From NCBI RefSeq assembly GCF_003352915.1, contig NZ_CP022314.1, positions 3,074,850-3,138,849 of the forward strand: 64,000 nucleotides of DNA, written 5' to 3'. Of this stretch, positions 51,655 through 59,842 are shown piece by piece (within the stretch, counting starts at the first letter, position 1; every line of letters begins with the position of its first letter). Source of the DNA: Arthrobacter sp. PM3 (lineage in GTDB: Bacteria > Actinomycetota > Actinomycetes > Actinomycetales > Micrococcaceae). The notes below the pieces were generated by a model. The model was not told the DNA's origin. It did no database searches and saw nothing but the letters and a program-made list of their open reading frames with translations. The translations under genes were made by a program, and so were the position numbers.

Positions 51655-52965
51655 GTGAATTTCGCGCTTTACCGGGAGCTGCTCGCTGTCCGGCCCGTCC
51701 GCAGGCTGCTGCTGGTCGGGATGATCGCCCGCATCCCGCACTCGGCAGCGGGCGTGTTGCTGACCCTGCACATTGTCCTGTCGCTCGGGCAGGGCTACGC
51801 GGCCGCCGGGGCAGCGGCCGCCGTCATGACCATCGGCATCGCAGTGGGCGCGCCCTGGCGCGGACGCCGCGTGGACACCGTGGGGCTGCGCAAAGCTCTG
51901 ATCCCCTCGGTCATTTCCGAGACCGTCATCTGGTCCGTCGTGCCGCACGTGTCCTACGAGGTCCTGCTGCCGCTGGTGTTCATCGGCGGCCTGCTGACAC
52001 TGCCCATCTTCAGCGTGGTGCGCCAGTCCCTGGGTGTCCTGGCGACCGGAGACCGGCGCCGCACTGCATTCGCCCTGGACGCCATCGCCACCGAGCTCGT
52101 CTTCATGATCGGCCCCGCGGTCGGTGCCGTGGTTGCCACCAGCGGCCAGTCCGTCCTGGGCCTGACAGTCGTCGGGGTGGCCACATCCGTCGCCGGACTC
52201 TTCCTCATGTGGTTCAACCCGCCCACCCGGAGCGCGTCCCCGGATGCCGGACTCGACGCGGAGGAGCTGGAGTGCGCGGAGGCCGCCGTCGTCGCCGCAG
52301 CCCCGGCACACGTCCAGGAGGCCGCGGCCGAACTCGCGCCCCTGGCGGCCGCCGCCGAGGAGCGGCAGCGGCGCGCGGGCCTGAGGCACCGCATGGTCCA
52401 CAACTTCAGCTGGTTCACCCCCGCCGTAGCCGCCGTCTTCGCCGTCGCAGCCGGTGCCGGCATGGTCCTCAGCGGCACCGACGTCGGGATCGTGGCGGCC
52501 CTGCAGACCGGCGGCCACGAGTCCGAGATCGGAATCGTCTTTCTCTTCTGGTGCGCGGCCTCAGTGGTCGGCGGGCTGCTCTACGGGGCCATGCACCGGC
52601 CCGTCTCGCCGATTCTGCTGCTGCTGGGCATGTCGGCCCTGACCATCCCGATGGCCTTCGCGACCGACACCTGGACCCTCAGCCTGCTCTCGCTGTTGCC
52701 CGGGCTGCTGTGCGCGCCCGTGCTGTCCGCAGCCTCGGAAAAGGTCGCTGAGCTTGTTGACGAGAGCCGGCGCGGCGAGGCCATGGGCTGGTACGGATCC
52801 TCGCTGACCGGCGGAGTGGCGCTGGGCGCCCCGCTGGCGGGCCTGTTCATCGACGTCATCGGCCCGTCGGCCGGCTTCCTGTCCGTGGGAATCGCGGGGG
52901 TCGCCCTCTGCCTCGTGGGACTGTCCCTGCAGCAGGTGCGGCGGCGCCGCCTGGCCAACGTCTGA
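51655..52965 (+). CDS. MFS transporter
   Basis: A 436-residue protein with about twelve membrane segments and a long charged Ala/Glu-rich loop between helices 6 and 7 (about residues 185-250). GTG 51655 has AGAAGGAAG upstream; a GTG 27 nt earlier adds nine residues without support. The pattern is of the major facilitator superfamily but no substrate-specific motif was recognised. The gene ends before a GC-rich hairpin. Confidence 0.82.
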   Translation: MNFALYRELLAVRPVRRLLLVGMIARIPHSAAGVLLTLHIVLSLGQGYAAAGAAAAVMTIGIAVGAPWRGRRVDTVGLRKALIPSVISETVIWSVVPHVSYEVLLPLVFIGGLLTLPIFSVVRQSLGVLATGDRRRTAFALDAIATELVFMIGPAVGAVVATSGQSVLGLTVVGVATSVAGLFLMWFNPPTRSASPDAGLDAEELECAEAAVVAAAPAHVQEAAAELAPLAAAAEERQRRAGLRHRMVHNFSWFTPAVAAVFAVAAGAGMVLSGTDVGIVAALQTGGHESEIGIVFLFWCAASVVGGLLYGAMHRPVSPILLLLGMSALTIPMAFATDTWTLSLLSLLPGLLCAPVLSAASEKVAELVDESRRGEAMGWYGSSLTGGVALGAPLAGLFIDVIGPSAGFLSVGIAGVALCLVGLSLQQVRRRRLANV

Positions 52966-52981
52966 CGGCGCTTAACGACGA

Positions 52982-53018
52982 CGGCGGCAGGCGGACCGCT
53001 GTGGTCCGCCCGCCGCCG
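52982..53018. terminator. Strong GC hairpin between MFS and DUF1844 genes
   Basis: CGGCGG and GGCGGACC pair with GGTCCGCC and CCGCCG around a GCTGT loop. It has no U-run, but its position between two convergent genes fits a bidirectional terminator. Confidence 0.55.
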
Positions 53019-53044
53019 CGTGGTGGCTGGCGATGGTGCTGAGT

Positions 53045-53085
53045 TTGACCGGGCCCTAGTTGACCGGGCCCTAGTTGACCGGGCC
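53045..53085 (-). repeat. 15-bp tandem repeat spanning the DUF1844 stop codon
   Basis: TTGACCGGGCCCTAG occurs at 53045-53059 and 53060-53074, with a third partial copy to 53085. Read on the minus strand it gives ...GPVN-stop-GPVN-stop, so a second in-frame stop lies 15 nt after the first. Confidence 0.85.
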
Positions 53086-53457
53086 GGTGTACTTTTCGCC
53101 CGGGCCCTTGCCCGGCGGGTCCGGGATGATCGACTCCTCGCGGAAAGCCAGCTGGAGCGAGCGCAACCCGTCACGCAACGGCCCCGCGTGCTGCGAACCG
53201 ATTTCCGGTGCCGCGGCCGTGACCAGGCCCGCCAGGGCGGTGATCAGCTTGCGGGCCTCGTCGAGGTCCTTGAGTTCCTGCGCGTTGTCCTCGGCGGCGA
53301 GGCCGAGCTTCACTGCGGCGGCACTCATCAGGTGCACGGCGGCCGTGGTGATGACCTCGATGGCGGGAACTTCGGAGATGTCGCGGATCTGCTGCGAGAC
53401 GTCGGCCTGGGCGGCTGCGGGCTCGAAGACGTGGGAATTACTGTCTGAAGTGCTCAT
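53071..53457 (-). CDS. DUF1844-family protein
   Basis: A 128-residue protein. The core (IEVITTAAVHLMSAAAVKLG, then DLDEARKLITALAGLVTAAA) is the DUF1844 pattern of two amphipathic helices commonly encoded upstream of infC in actinobacteria. Function unknown. It is divergent from infC and ends in a stop-spanning 15-bp repeat. Confidence 0.85.
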   Translation of the reverse strand: MSTSDSNSHVFEPAAAQADVSQQIRDISEVPAIEVITTAAVHLMSAAAVKLGLAAEDNAQELKDLDEARKLITALAGLVTAAAPEIGSQHAGPLRDGLRSLQLAFREESIIPDPPGKGPGEKYTGPVN

Positions 53458-53588
53458 GCTGGTAAGCTTGTCACAGACCGACTGAATGTCGTTATTTTGC
53501 AGTGCTTCCGGTTGATGCCTTCCAGCGAAGGCCTCGGTTTGAGGTTGGTGCCCGGTCGCGCGTGTATGCGTTGAGACTCATATGTGCG

Positions 53589-53613
53589 TTGAACGGGTAT
53601 CTGTCTGTAGAAT
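53589..53613 (+). promoter_or_regulatory. Candidate infC operon promoter
   Basis: TAGAAT (53608-53613) is a good -10. TTGAAC at 53589 is only 13 nt upstream, so the true -35 may be a weaker sequence a few nt earlier. Confidence 0.4.
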
Positions 53614-53784
53614 CGGCTTTAGTTTGCAAGCGGAGTTCTCTCCCACCCGCGTCAGCCGCGAAACTCCCTTCGGGGAGCCCCTCCTTCGCAGGAGTCAAGG
53701 TTGCCGGGTACCTGGTCGGGCACGACTCCGGACTCCGGTCCGGCGGACGTGCATGCCACCCCGTTGGGGCGGCAGCTCCGATCT

Positions 53785-53827
53785 AGAGGCCTTCGATTGC
53801 TCCGGCAATTGGGGGCCTTCTCTTTTT
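53785..53827 (+). terminator. Terminator-like hairpin (possible attenuator) before infC
   Basis: CGATTGC-TCCG-GCAATTG forms the apical stem, extended by GAGGCC/GGCCTTC with a bulge, and is followed by TCTTTTT. It lies 27 nt before the infC ribosome binding site, so premature termination could control the operon. Confidence 0.6.
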
Positions 53828-53865
53828 GCCGGTGGAATACCCCTCACGAACACAGGAGCTTTAAC

Positions 53866-54900
53866 ATTAGCGAGCCAAGAATCAATGAGCGTATCCGCGT
53901 CCCCGAGGTGCGGCTGGTCGGCCCTGCAGGCGAACAGGTAGGAATTGTCCGTATTGAGGATGCCCTGCGTTTGGCTGCCGAAGCCGATCTGGATCTCGTT
54001 GAAGTTGCACCGCAGGCCAAGCCTCCGGTGTGCAAGCTGATGGACTTCGGCAAGTACAAGTACGAAGCCGCTGTCAAGGCGCGCGAGGCCCGGAAGAACC
54101 AGACCAACACGGTCCTGAAGGAAATCCGCTTCCGCCTGAAGATCGACACCCACGACTACGAGACAAAGCGCGGCCACGCGCTCCGCTTCCTCGGTGCCGG
54201 TGACAAGGTCAAGGCCATGATCCAGTTCCGTGGCCGCGAACAGCAGCGCCCCGAGATGGGCATCCGCCTGCTCCAGCGCTTCGCCGATGACGTCGCCGAA
54301 GTCGGCGTGGTGGAGTCCAGCCCGCGCATCGATGGCCGCAACATGGTCATGGTGGTGGGCCCGCTGAAGAACAAGGCCGAAGCCAAGGCAGAAGCCCGCC
54401 GTGCAACGCAGCGCGCTGAAGCCAAGGCGGAGAACGAGGCCAAGGCAGCCGCCCGCGTCGACGTCTCCGGCGGGAACGCACCGCTGACCCAGTCGCTCTC
54501 AGACCTCCTGCCGGAAGGCTTCGGCGCAGCGCCGGAGGCTCCCGCGGCCGAGGCTGCCGAGCCCGCAGCAGCACCGGCCCCGGCCGAAGAGGTCAAGGTC
54601 GAAGAAGCCAAGGTCGAACCGGCTCCGGTCGAAGAAGCCAAGGTCGAGGCGGCCCCGGCCGAAGAAGCCCAGGCCGAAGCGGCCCCGGCCGAAGAAGCCA
54701 AGGCCGAAGCGGCCCCGGCCGAAGAAGCCAAGGCCGAAGAGGCCCCGGTCCAGGAAGCACTGAAGGAGGCCGCTCCGGCCGCTGCGCCGAAGCCTGTTGC
54801 CGCCCCGAAGCCGGTCCCGAGGCCTTCGGCTCCGAAGCCCGCCGCACGGCCGGCCGCCCCCCGGGCTGCCGCCAAGCCCGGCAGCAAAAAGACGAACTAG
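53866..54900 (+). CDS. infC: Translation initiation factor IF-3 with an AUU start and a long C-terminal extension
   Basis: IF-3 keeps ribosomal subunits apart and checks start-codon choice. The first family residues ([16 protein letters not shown]) are preceded by ATT at 53866, spaced seven nt from AGGAG; no ATG, GTG or TTG is suitably placed. AUU is the known autoregulatory start codon of infC. The N- and C-domains end near residue 185. The remaining ~160 residues are an Ala/Glu/Pro/Lys-rich tail with five ten-residue repeats, then a basic end. Total 344 residues against the usual ~180-200. Confidence 0.93.
   Translation: MSEPRINERIRVPEVRLVGPAGEQVGIVRIEDALRLAAEADLDLVEVAPQAKPPVCKLMDFGKYKYEAAVKAREARKNQTNTVLKEIRFRLKIDTHDYETKRGHALRFLGAGDKVKAMIQFRGREQQRPEMGIRLLQRFADDVAEVGVVESSPRIDGRNMVMVVGPLKNKAEAKAEARRATQRAEAKAENEAKAAARVDVSGGNAPLTQSLSDLLPEGFGAAPEAPAAEAAEPAAAPAPAEEVKVEEAKVEPAPVEEAKVEAAPAEEAQAEAAPAEEAKAEAAPAEEAKAEEAPVQEALKEAAPAAAPKPVAAPKPVPRPSAPKPAARPAAPRAAAKPGSKKTN
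54601..54750 (+). repeat. Five in-frame 30-bp tandem repeats in infC
   Basis: Units begin at 54601, 54631, 54661, 54691 and 54721, each starting GAAGAAGCC and encoding EEAKxExAPx decapeptides. Variation is mostly at two positions. The repeat explains large shadow frames on the other strand. Confidence 0.9.
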
Positions 54901-55015
54901 TTCACGGTTGCCGGACAGCAATGTCCGGCAGCAGGCAACCAGCACGCCGCCCGCAGGGGCGGCTGCACGAAAGAGCTGCAGACTTTTCTGCGGATACGTA
55001 AGGAGATCGGTTCCC

Positions 55016-55210
55016 ATGCCGAAGATGAAGACCCACAGCGGTGCTAAGAAGCGCTTCAAGCTGACCGGCAGCGGCAAGCTGCGCCGTCAGCAGGCCAACC
55101 GCCGTCACTACCTCGAGCACAAGTCCAGCCGTCTGACCCGTCGCCTCGCCGGCGACAAGATCGTCTTCAAGGGCGACGCCAAGGTCATCCGGAAGATGCT
55201 GGGCATCTAA
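55016..55210 (+). CDS. rpmI: 50S ribosomal protein L35
   Basis: A 64-residue basic protein, [20 protein letters not shown] then [17 protein letters not shown], an unmistakable L35. AAGGAG lies about ten nt upstream of the ATG. It is between infC and rplT in the conserved operon. Confidence 0.97.
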   Translation: MPKMKTHSGAKKRFKLTGSGKLRRQQANRRHYLEHKSSRLTRRLAGDKIVFKGDAKVIRKMLGI

Positions 55211-55331
55211 GTTCCAAGTTCACTGACCGTCAGCCACCTGGCGGCGGTCAACTACCAAAAAGCCTTCTCAGGCCGGCCGGAGCATTCCGGCAGTAGATGC
55301 TTGGGATCAGAATTTTCGAAGGAGTACGCAC

Positions 55332-55793
55332 GTGGCACGTGTGAAGAGGGCGGTCAACGCCCACAAGAAGCGCCGGGTTATCCTTGAACGCGCAAAGGGC
55401 TACCGCGGACAGCGTTCGCGCCTTTACCGCAAGGCCAAAGAGCAGCTGCTGCACTCGTTTGTGTACAGCTACGGCGACCGCAAGAAGAAGAAGGGCGACT
55501 TCCGCCGCCTTTGGATCCAGCGCATCAACGCTGCATCCCGCGCCAACGGCCTGACCTACAACCGCCTGATCCAGGGCCTGAAGGCCGCTGAGGTCGAGGT
55601 TGACCGCCGCATGCTGGCCGAGCTCGCCGTTTCCGACGCCACCGCCTTCGCCGCGCTGGTCAACGTTGCCAAGGACGCGCTCCCCGCTGACACGTCCGCT
55701 CCGGCTGCCCAGGCCGAGGCCCCGAAGGCTGCCAAGAAGGCTCCGGCCAAGAAGCCTGCCGCCAAGAAGGCTCCGGCCGAGGCCGCAAAGTAG
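55332..55793 (+). CDS. rplT: 50S ribosomal protein L20
   Basis: A 153-residue protein with the L20 core ([37 protein letters not shown]). The core ends near residue 118. A ~33-residue Ala/Lys/Pro tail ([13 protein letters not shown]) follows, which is an actinobacterial-style extension. GTG start with GAAGGAG upstream. L20 represses this operon in E. coli and Bacillus by binding the mRNA. Confidence 0.97.
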   Translation: MARVKRAVNAHKKRRVILERAKGYRGQRSRLYRKAKEQLLHSFVYSYGDRKKKKGDFRRLWIQRINAASRANGLTYNRLIQGLKAAEVEVDRRMLAELAVSDATAFAALVNVAKDALPADTSAPAAQAEAPKAAKKAPAKKPAAKKAPAEAAK

Positions 55794-55846
55794 CACCCGC
55801 AGCCGTCCAGGCATTGCGCCGTTCAAGAACAGGCTGCGAGAGCAAC

Positions 55847-55852
55847 TAAGGT
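55847..55852 (+). promoter_or_regulatory. -10 element of the TrmH-family gene (leaderless)
   Basis: TAAGGT ends six nt before the ATG at 55859; no ribosome binding site is present in TCTTAT. Confidence 0.45.
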
Positions 55853-55858
55853 TCTTAT

Positions 55859-56755
55859 ATGAACGAAACCGGGCGCCCGCAAGACTTTCCACTCTCCAAT
55901 CCCCGAGCCGATCGGGTGAGGGATGTGGCAAAGCTTGCCGGGCGCCCGGCCCGTTTAAAGCGCGGGCAGTTCCTCGCCGAAGGCCCCCAGGCCGTGCGCG
56001 AGGCGCTGGTGTTGCACCGGAAAAGGATTGCGGCGGGGGAGCCGGGGATCGTCCGCGAGGTGTTCGCCAGCGAGGCGTGCCTGGACCGGCACCCGGAACT
56101 GGAGAGGCTGGCCGAGGGGACCAATGCCCGGATGGCCACCGACGACGTGCTGGCCGCCATGGCGGACACCGTGAATCCCCAGGGGATCATCGCCGTATGC
56201 ACCTTTGTCGACGTCGGCCTGGACCAGGTGCTGGACGCCGCACCGCGGCTGATCGCCGTCCTGTGCCAGGTCCGGGACCCCGGCAACGCCGGCACCGTCC
56301 TCCGCGCCGCCGATGCCGCCGGTGCCGACGCCGTGGTCCTCACCAACTCCAGCGTGGACATTTACAATCCCAAGGCGGTCCGTTCGACGGCAGGCTCGCT
56401 CTTCCACCTCCCGATCGTCCTCGGCGCCGATGTGGCGGAACTCGTGGCCCGCTGCAAGGAACGGGGGATCGGTGTGCTCGCCGCCGATGGCTACGGCCAG
56501 TTGAACCTGGACCGCCTCCAGGATGAGAACGCGGCCCGCCGGCTGGGGGCCTCCACCGACGGTTCGGTTTATGCGCTGGAAAATCCCACCGCGTGGCTCT
56601 TCGGCAATGAGGCCCAGGGCCTGTCCGAGGACGAAATCGCCCTGGCTGACCACCGCGTGGCGGTGCCGGTCTACGGGGAAGCCGAAAGCCTCAACCTCGG
56701 TACCGCCGCGACGGTCTGCCTCTACGCCAGCGCCCGGTCCCAGCAGCCCCGATAG
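55859..56755 (+). CDS. TrmH/SpoU-family RNA 2'-O-methyltransferase
   Basis: A 298-residue SPOUT-fold methyltransferase. Motif 1 is VRDPGNAGTVLRAADAAGAD, motif 2 is WLFGNEAQGLSEDE and motif 3 is AESLNLGTAATVCLYA. An N-terminal substrate-binding domain precedes (about 1-120). It probably methylates a 23S rRNA ribose, as expected for the copy next to rplT, but the exact site is not known. Confidence 0.92.
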   Translation: MNETGRPQDFPLSNPRADRVRDVAKLAGRPARLKRGQFLAEGPQAVREALVLHRKRIAAGEPGIVREVFASEACLDRHPELERLAEGTNARMATDDVLAAMADTVNPQGIIAVCTFVDVGLDQVLDAAPRLIAVLCQVRDPGNAGTVLRAADAAGADAVVLTNSSVDIYNPKAVRSTAGSLFHLPIVLGADVAELVARCKERGIGVLAADGYGQLNLDRLQDENAARRLGASTDGSVYALENPTAWLFGNEAQGLSEDEIALADHRVAVPVYGEAESLNLGTAATVCLYASARSQQPR

Positions 56756-56828
56756 GCTCCGGCGGCCCGCCCTACGCGGAAGGCGCGCCAGGCAGCCCGC
56801 ACGGACAACAAGCACACAACGAGGGCAC

Positions 56829-56864
56829 AAAAAAGGCGGGGCCCGCCTAAAGGTGGGCTCCGCC
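56829..56864. terminator. Rho-independent terminator between the TrmH-type and GlsB-type genes
   Basis: GGCGGGGCCCGCC and GGTGGGCTCCGCC pair around TAAA. The A-run on the left becomes a U-run for minus-strand transcripts, so it mainly terminates the GlsB-type gene. The rest of 56756-57006 has no recognised element. Confidence 0.75.
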
Positions 56865-57006
56865 GTCGTGCTGTCTTCTGTCGTTCTATTTCTGTCCTAC
56901 TTGCCGCCGCCCTTTGTCTTTGGCCCTAGTGTTCGTTGGGCTTCGTCCGTTGGGCTTCGCGCTGTCCGTAGGGCTTCACGCGAGGTGCGCGGTCAGCTGT
57001 GCAGAG

Positions 57007-57279
57007 TTATGTGGTGGTCTTCTTGTTGCGTCCCGTGATGGCGCCGTAGACGCCTGCAACGACGAGACCGCCGACAATGGCCAGAAGCCAGGAACCGAGG
57101 TTCCAGAACTGCATCGTGCCGCCGCCGAACAGAAGATCACCGATCCAGCCACCGACAACCGCTCCGACCACGCCGAGGACGAGACTGGTAACCCAGCCGC
57201 CGCCGACCCTGCCGGGCATGACTGCCTTGACGATTGCACCTACTATGAGTCCGAGAATGATCCAGCCAAGAAAGCCCAT
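57007..57279 (-). CDS. GlsB/YeaQ/YmgE-family stress-response membrane protein
   Basis: A 90-residue protein with three hydrophobic segments rich in glycine (GWIILGLIVGAIVKAVMPG, SLVLGVVGAVVGGWIGDLLF, LLAIVGGLVVAGVYGAITG) and a short basic tail. This is the transglycosylase-associated/GlsB family. The start at 57279 has AGGAGGAGAC just upstream; an earlier in-frame start adds ten residues. The function is not established, but the family is often linked with general stress. Confidence 0.88.
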   Translation of the reverse strand: MGFLGWIILGLIVGAIVKAVMPGRVGGGWVTSLVLGVVGAVVGGWIGDLLFGGGTMQFWNLGSWLLAIVGGLVVAGVYGAITGRNKKTTT

Positions 57280-57519
57280 GTCTCCTCCTACATATTCGTC
57301 GGCATCCAAATTGTGGATCCCGAATATGGCTTCAAGCTAACATAGGCCGGATTACTTGTCAGCAGGGGAGTGCCCAATCGTTACGTGGCCGGATTGGTCC
57401 CTGCCGCGGTTCGTCGGCCGCCCGGAAACAGGTACGGTAATTCCTGCGGACGCCGGACTTTTCCGGTGCCCGGAATAAATTTCGTAAGACCCCGGAAAAA
57501 CCCTTGAGGAGAAGCACAC

Positions 57520-58440
57520 GTGGCTGCAAATGGCGGTACCAAGGCAATACTCGCGGCGCTGGCCGCCAACCTGACCATCGCCGTCCTGAAGTTCGTCGCC
57601 TACTTCCTGACGCTGTCCTCGTCGATGCTGGCCGAGGCCATCCACTCGATCGCCGACTCGGGGAACCAGTTGCTGCTCCTGCTCGGCGGCAAGCGCGCGC
57701 AGCGGCAGGCCAGCCAGGAGCACCCCTTCGGGTACGGGCGTGAGCGCTACATCTACGCCTTTATCGTCTCAATCGTGCTCTTCAGCGTCGGCGGCCTGTT
57801 CGCGCTCTACGAGGCATGGGGCAAGCTCCAACACCCGCACGGCATCGAAGGGGACTTCTGGTGGGTGCCCCTGGCTGTCCTGGTCGGCGCCATCATCGCC
57901 GAGTCGTTCTCCTTCCGGACGGCGATCGCCGAGTCCAACCCCCTCCGCGGGAAGCAGAGCTGGGTCAAATTCATCCGTAACGCCAAGCAGCCCGAACTCC
58001 CGGTGATTCTCCTCGAGGATTTCGGCGCCCTGGTGGGCCTCGTGTTCGCGCTCTTCGGGGTGGGCCTGACGCTCATCACCGGCAACGGCGTCTGGGACGC
58101 GCTCGGCACCGCCATGATCGGCCTGCTGCTCGTGGCGATCGCCGTGGTCCTGGCCATGGAAACGAAGTCCCTGCTCCTGGGCGAGTCGGCCACCCGCGAT
58201 GACGTGGCCAAGATCCGCGCCGCGATCGAAGCCGGCGGCACGGGCATCATCCACTTGAAGACCATGCACCTTGGACCCGAGGAACTGCTGGTGGCAGCCA
58301 AGATCAGCATCGGCCGCTCGGATTCGGGCCAGGACATCGCCAAGGCAATTGACGACGCCGAGGTCCGCATCCGCGCGGCTGTCCCGATTGCCCGGGTCAT
58401 CTACCTCGAACCGGATGTGCAGCGGGTCAGCGCCTCTTGA
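57520..58440 (+). CDS. Cation diffusion facilitator (CDF) family protein with an atypical TM5 site
   Basis: A 306-residue CDF transporter with six membrane segments and a C-terminal cytoplasmic domain. TM2 has the metal motif H42-x3-D46 (HSIAD). In TM5 the usual (H/D)-x3-D is replaced by ED-FGAL (E166, D167), so the standard four-ligand site is incomplete. Such variants resemble the ZNT9-like branch. GTG start with GAGGAG upstream. Metal and direction unknown. Confidence 0.87.
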   Translation: MAANGGTKAILAALAANLTIAVLKFVAYFLTLSSSMLAEAIHSIADSGNQLLLLLGGKRAQRQASQEHPFGYGRERYIYAFIVSIVLFSVGGLFALYEAWGKLQHPHGIEGDFWWVPLAVLVGAIIAESFSFRTAIAESNPLRGKQSWVKFIRNAKQPELPVILLEDFGALVGLVFALFGVGLTLITGNGVWDALGTAMIGLLLVAIAVVLAMETKSLLLGESATRDDVAKIRAAIEAGGTGIIHLKTMHLGPEELLVAAKISIGRSDSGQDIAKAIDDAEVRIRAAVPIARVIYLEPDVQRVSAS

Positions 58441-58461
58441 CCGGCCGCCTCTTGACCGGCC
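58432..58461 (+). repeat. 15-bp tandem duplication spanning the CDF stop codon
   Basis: GCCTCTTGACCGGCC occurs at 58432-58446 and 58447-58461. The unit contains the TGA stop, so a second in-frame TGA follows five codons later. Confidence 0.88.
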
Positions 58462-58473
58462 GCCGCCGGCCGC

Positions 58474-59682
58474 CTAAGCGGCCAGCGGCCGCCTGCGCTC
58501 CACGACGCCGCTGATGGCAGCGACGCCGAGTCCGAGGACGGCGAGCACGGCCCCCACGAGCGCCGGCGCGACATAGCCCCAGCCCCACGCGATGACGAGG
58601 CCCCCGAGGAAAGCGCCCAGGGCGTTGGCGACGTTGAGCGCCGCGTGGTTGAGCGAAGACGCCAGGGAGGGCGCGTCAGGGGAGGCATCCAGGAGACGGG
58701 TCTGCAGCGCCGGAACCAGCATGGAGCCTGCGGCCCCGACCACGAAGACCATGACCAGCGCCGACCACACCCAGTGGACGGCGACGGCGTAGACCACCAG
58801 GGCCACGGCCGTGGCGGGAAGCACCCGGTAGATGGTCCCCATGACGGACCTGTCAGCGATGCGGCCGCCGATAATGTTGCCCACCACCATGCCGACTCCA
58901 TAGAGGGCCACGACCAGCGGAAGCCAGGGCGCCGGCAGGCCCGCGACCGACGTCATGGTATGGGAGATGTACGTGTAGGTCGCGAAGAACCCGCCGAAGC
59001 CGACGATGCCGACCAGGATGGCGAGCCACACCTGAAGCCGCTTCAGCGCGCCAAGTTCGCGGCGGAAGCTGGCATCGGCGTGCGGCTTCTGGAACGGGAC
59101 GAACTTCCAGAGCATCGCGAGCGTGATGACGCCGATCAGGCCGACCAACAGGAACAGGAGCCGCCACCCGTAGCTCTGGCCCAGCCAGGTGGCGAACGGT
59201 ACGCCGATCACGTTGGACACCGTCAATCCGGCCATGACCATCGAAATCGCCCAGCCGCGCTTGGTCGGCGCCACCAGGGACGCGGCAATGACGGCGGCAA
59301 CACCGAAGAACGCGCCGTGGGGCAGCCCGGCGGCGAACCGGGAGACCAGCATGGAGCCGTAGTCCGGGGCGAGGAACGAACTGAGGTTGGCGATGCTGAA
59401 GAACAGCATCAGCCCCAGCGCCAGATGCTTGCGCGGCAGCCTTGCCCCGACTGCGGCCAGCACGGGTGCACCGATGACGACGCCGAGGGCGTAGGCCGAA
59501 ATCAGGTGGCCGGCCTCGGGAGTGCTGATGTTCAGGCCCTGCTCGATCTCCTTGAGCAGGCCCATCATGGTGAATTCCGTGGTACCGATGCCAAAGCCGC
59601 CCATGGCCAGCGCAATGATGGCGAGGGCAAGGTGACGGGTGCCGGTTTCGGACTGGGCCGGGGCGTGTGTAGTGGTTGTCAT
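58474..59682 (-). CDS. MFS transporter, DHA1 (drug/sugar efflux) type
   Basis: A 402-residue protein with twelve membrane segments. The start AIIALAMGGFGIGTTEFTMM and motif A-like LPRKHLALGLML are typical of the AraJ/YdhP/NepI-type DHA1 exporters. The long cytoplasmic loop is short here (about residues 190-210). It is convergent with the CDF gene and divergent from the NUDIX gene. No promoter was assigned in the 59683-59849 gap. Confidence 0.87.
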   Translation of the reverse strand: MTTTTHAPAQSETGTRHLALAIIALAMGGFGIGTTEFTMMGLLKEIEQGLNISTPEAGHLISAYALGVVIGAPVLAAVGARLPRKHLALGLMLFFSIANLSSFLAPDYGSMLVSRFAAGLPHGAFFGVAAVIAASLVAPTKRGWAISMVMAGLTVSNVIGVPFATWLGQSYGWRLLFLLVGLIGVITLAMLWKFVPFQKPHADASFRRELGALKRLQVWLAILVGIVGFGGFFATYTYISHTMTSVAGLPAPWLPLVVALYGVGMVVGNIIGGRIADRSVMGTIYRVLPATAVALVVYAVAVHWVWSALVMVFVVGAAGSMLVPALQTRLLDASPDAPSLASSLNHAALNVANALGAFLGGLVIAWGWGYVAPALVGAVLAVLGLGVAAISGVVERRRPLAA

Positions 59683-59836
59683 TCGTCTTTTCGTCGGTGA
59701 TGTCCGGGCGTGCCGGGAAGAATCGGCAAGAAAAACCTGCTTTATAAAACGGGGAGGGCGCGCCGGATATTCCGGGAGCGGTCAGGCAGCACCTCCACCA
59801 TTCTCCCTTACCCCGCCCCGGCCGCCGCGCCGGACT

Positions 59837-59842
59837 TAGACT
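59837..59842 (+). promoter_or_regulatory. -10 element of the NUDIX gene (leaderless)
   Basis: TAGACT ends seven nt before the GTG at 59850; GGGGTG in the gap could be a weak ribosome binding site if the transcript is longer. Confidence 0.45.

Larger units (their letters stand above)
53458..53865 (+). other. 408-nt infC leader region
   Basis: No gene is assigned. It holds a promoter candidate at 53589-53613, a GC-rich leader of ~200 nt with several possible stems (for example GGAGTC near 53690 with GACTCC near 53725), and a terminator-like hairpin at 53785-53827. The infC ribosome binding site (AGGAG at 53854) comes last. The layout is what one expects of an autoregulated infC-rpmI-rplT operon. 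Confidence 0.6.

Noticed and set aside
53701..53865. Upstream in-phase extension of infC
   Set aside because: It covers the leader and attenuator hairpin, lacks IF-3 similarity and has no ribosome binding site; the AUU start fits the family.
54601..54750. CRISPR-like array of 30-bp repeats
   Set aside because: The units are contiguous with no spacers and are translated in frame inside infC.
54499..55077. Leu/Gly/Arg repeat protein on the minus strand opposite infC
   Set aside because: The repeats are the reverse reading of the 30-bp in-frame repeats of the IF-3 tail.
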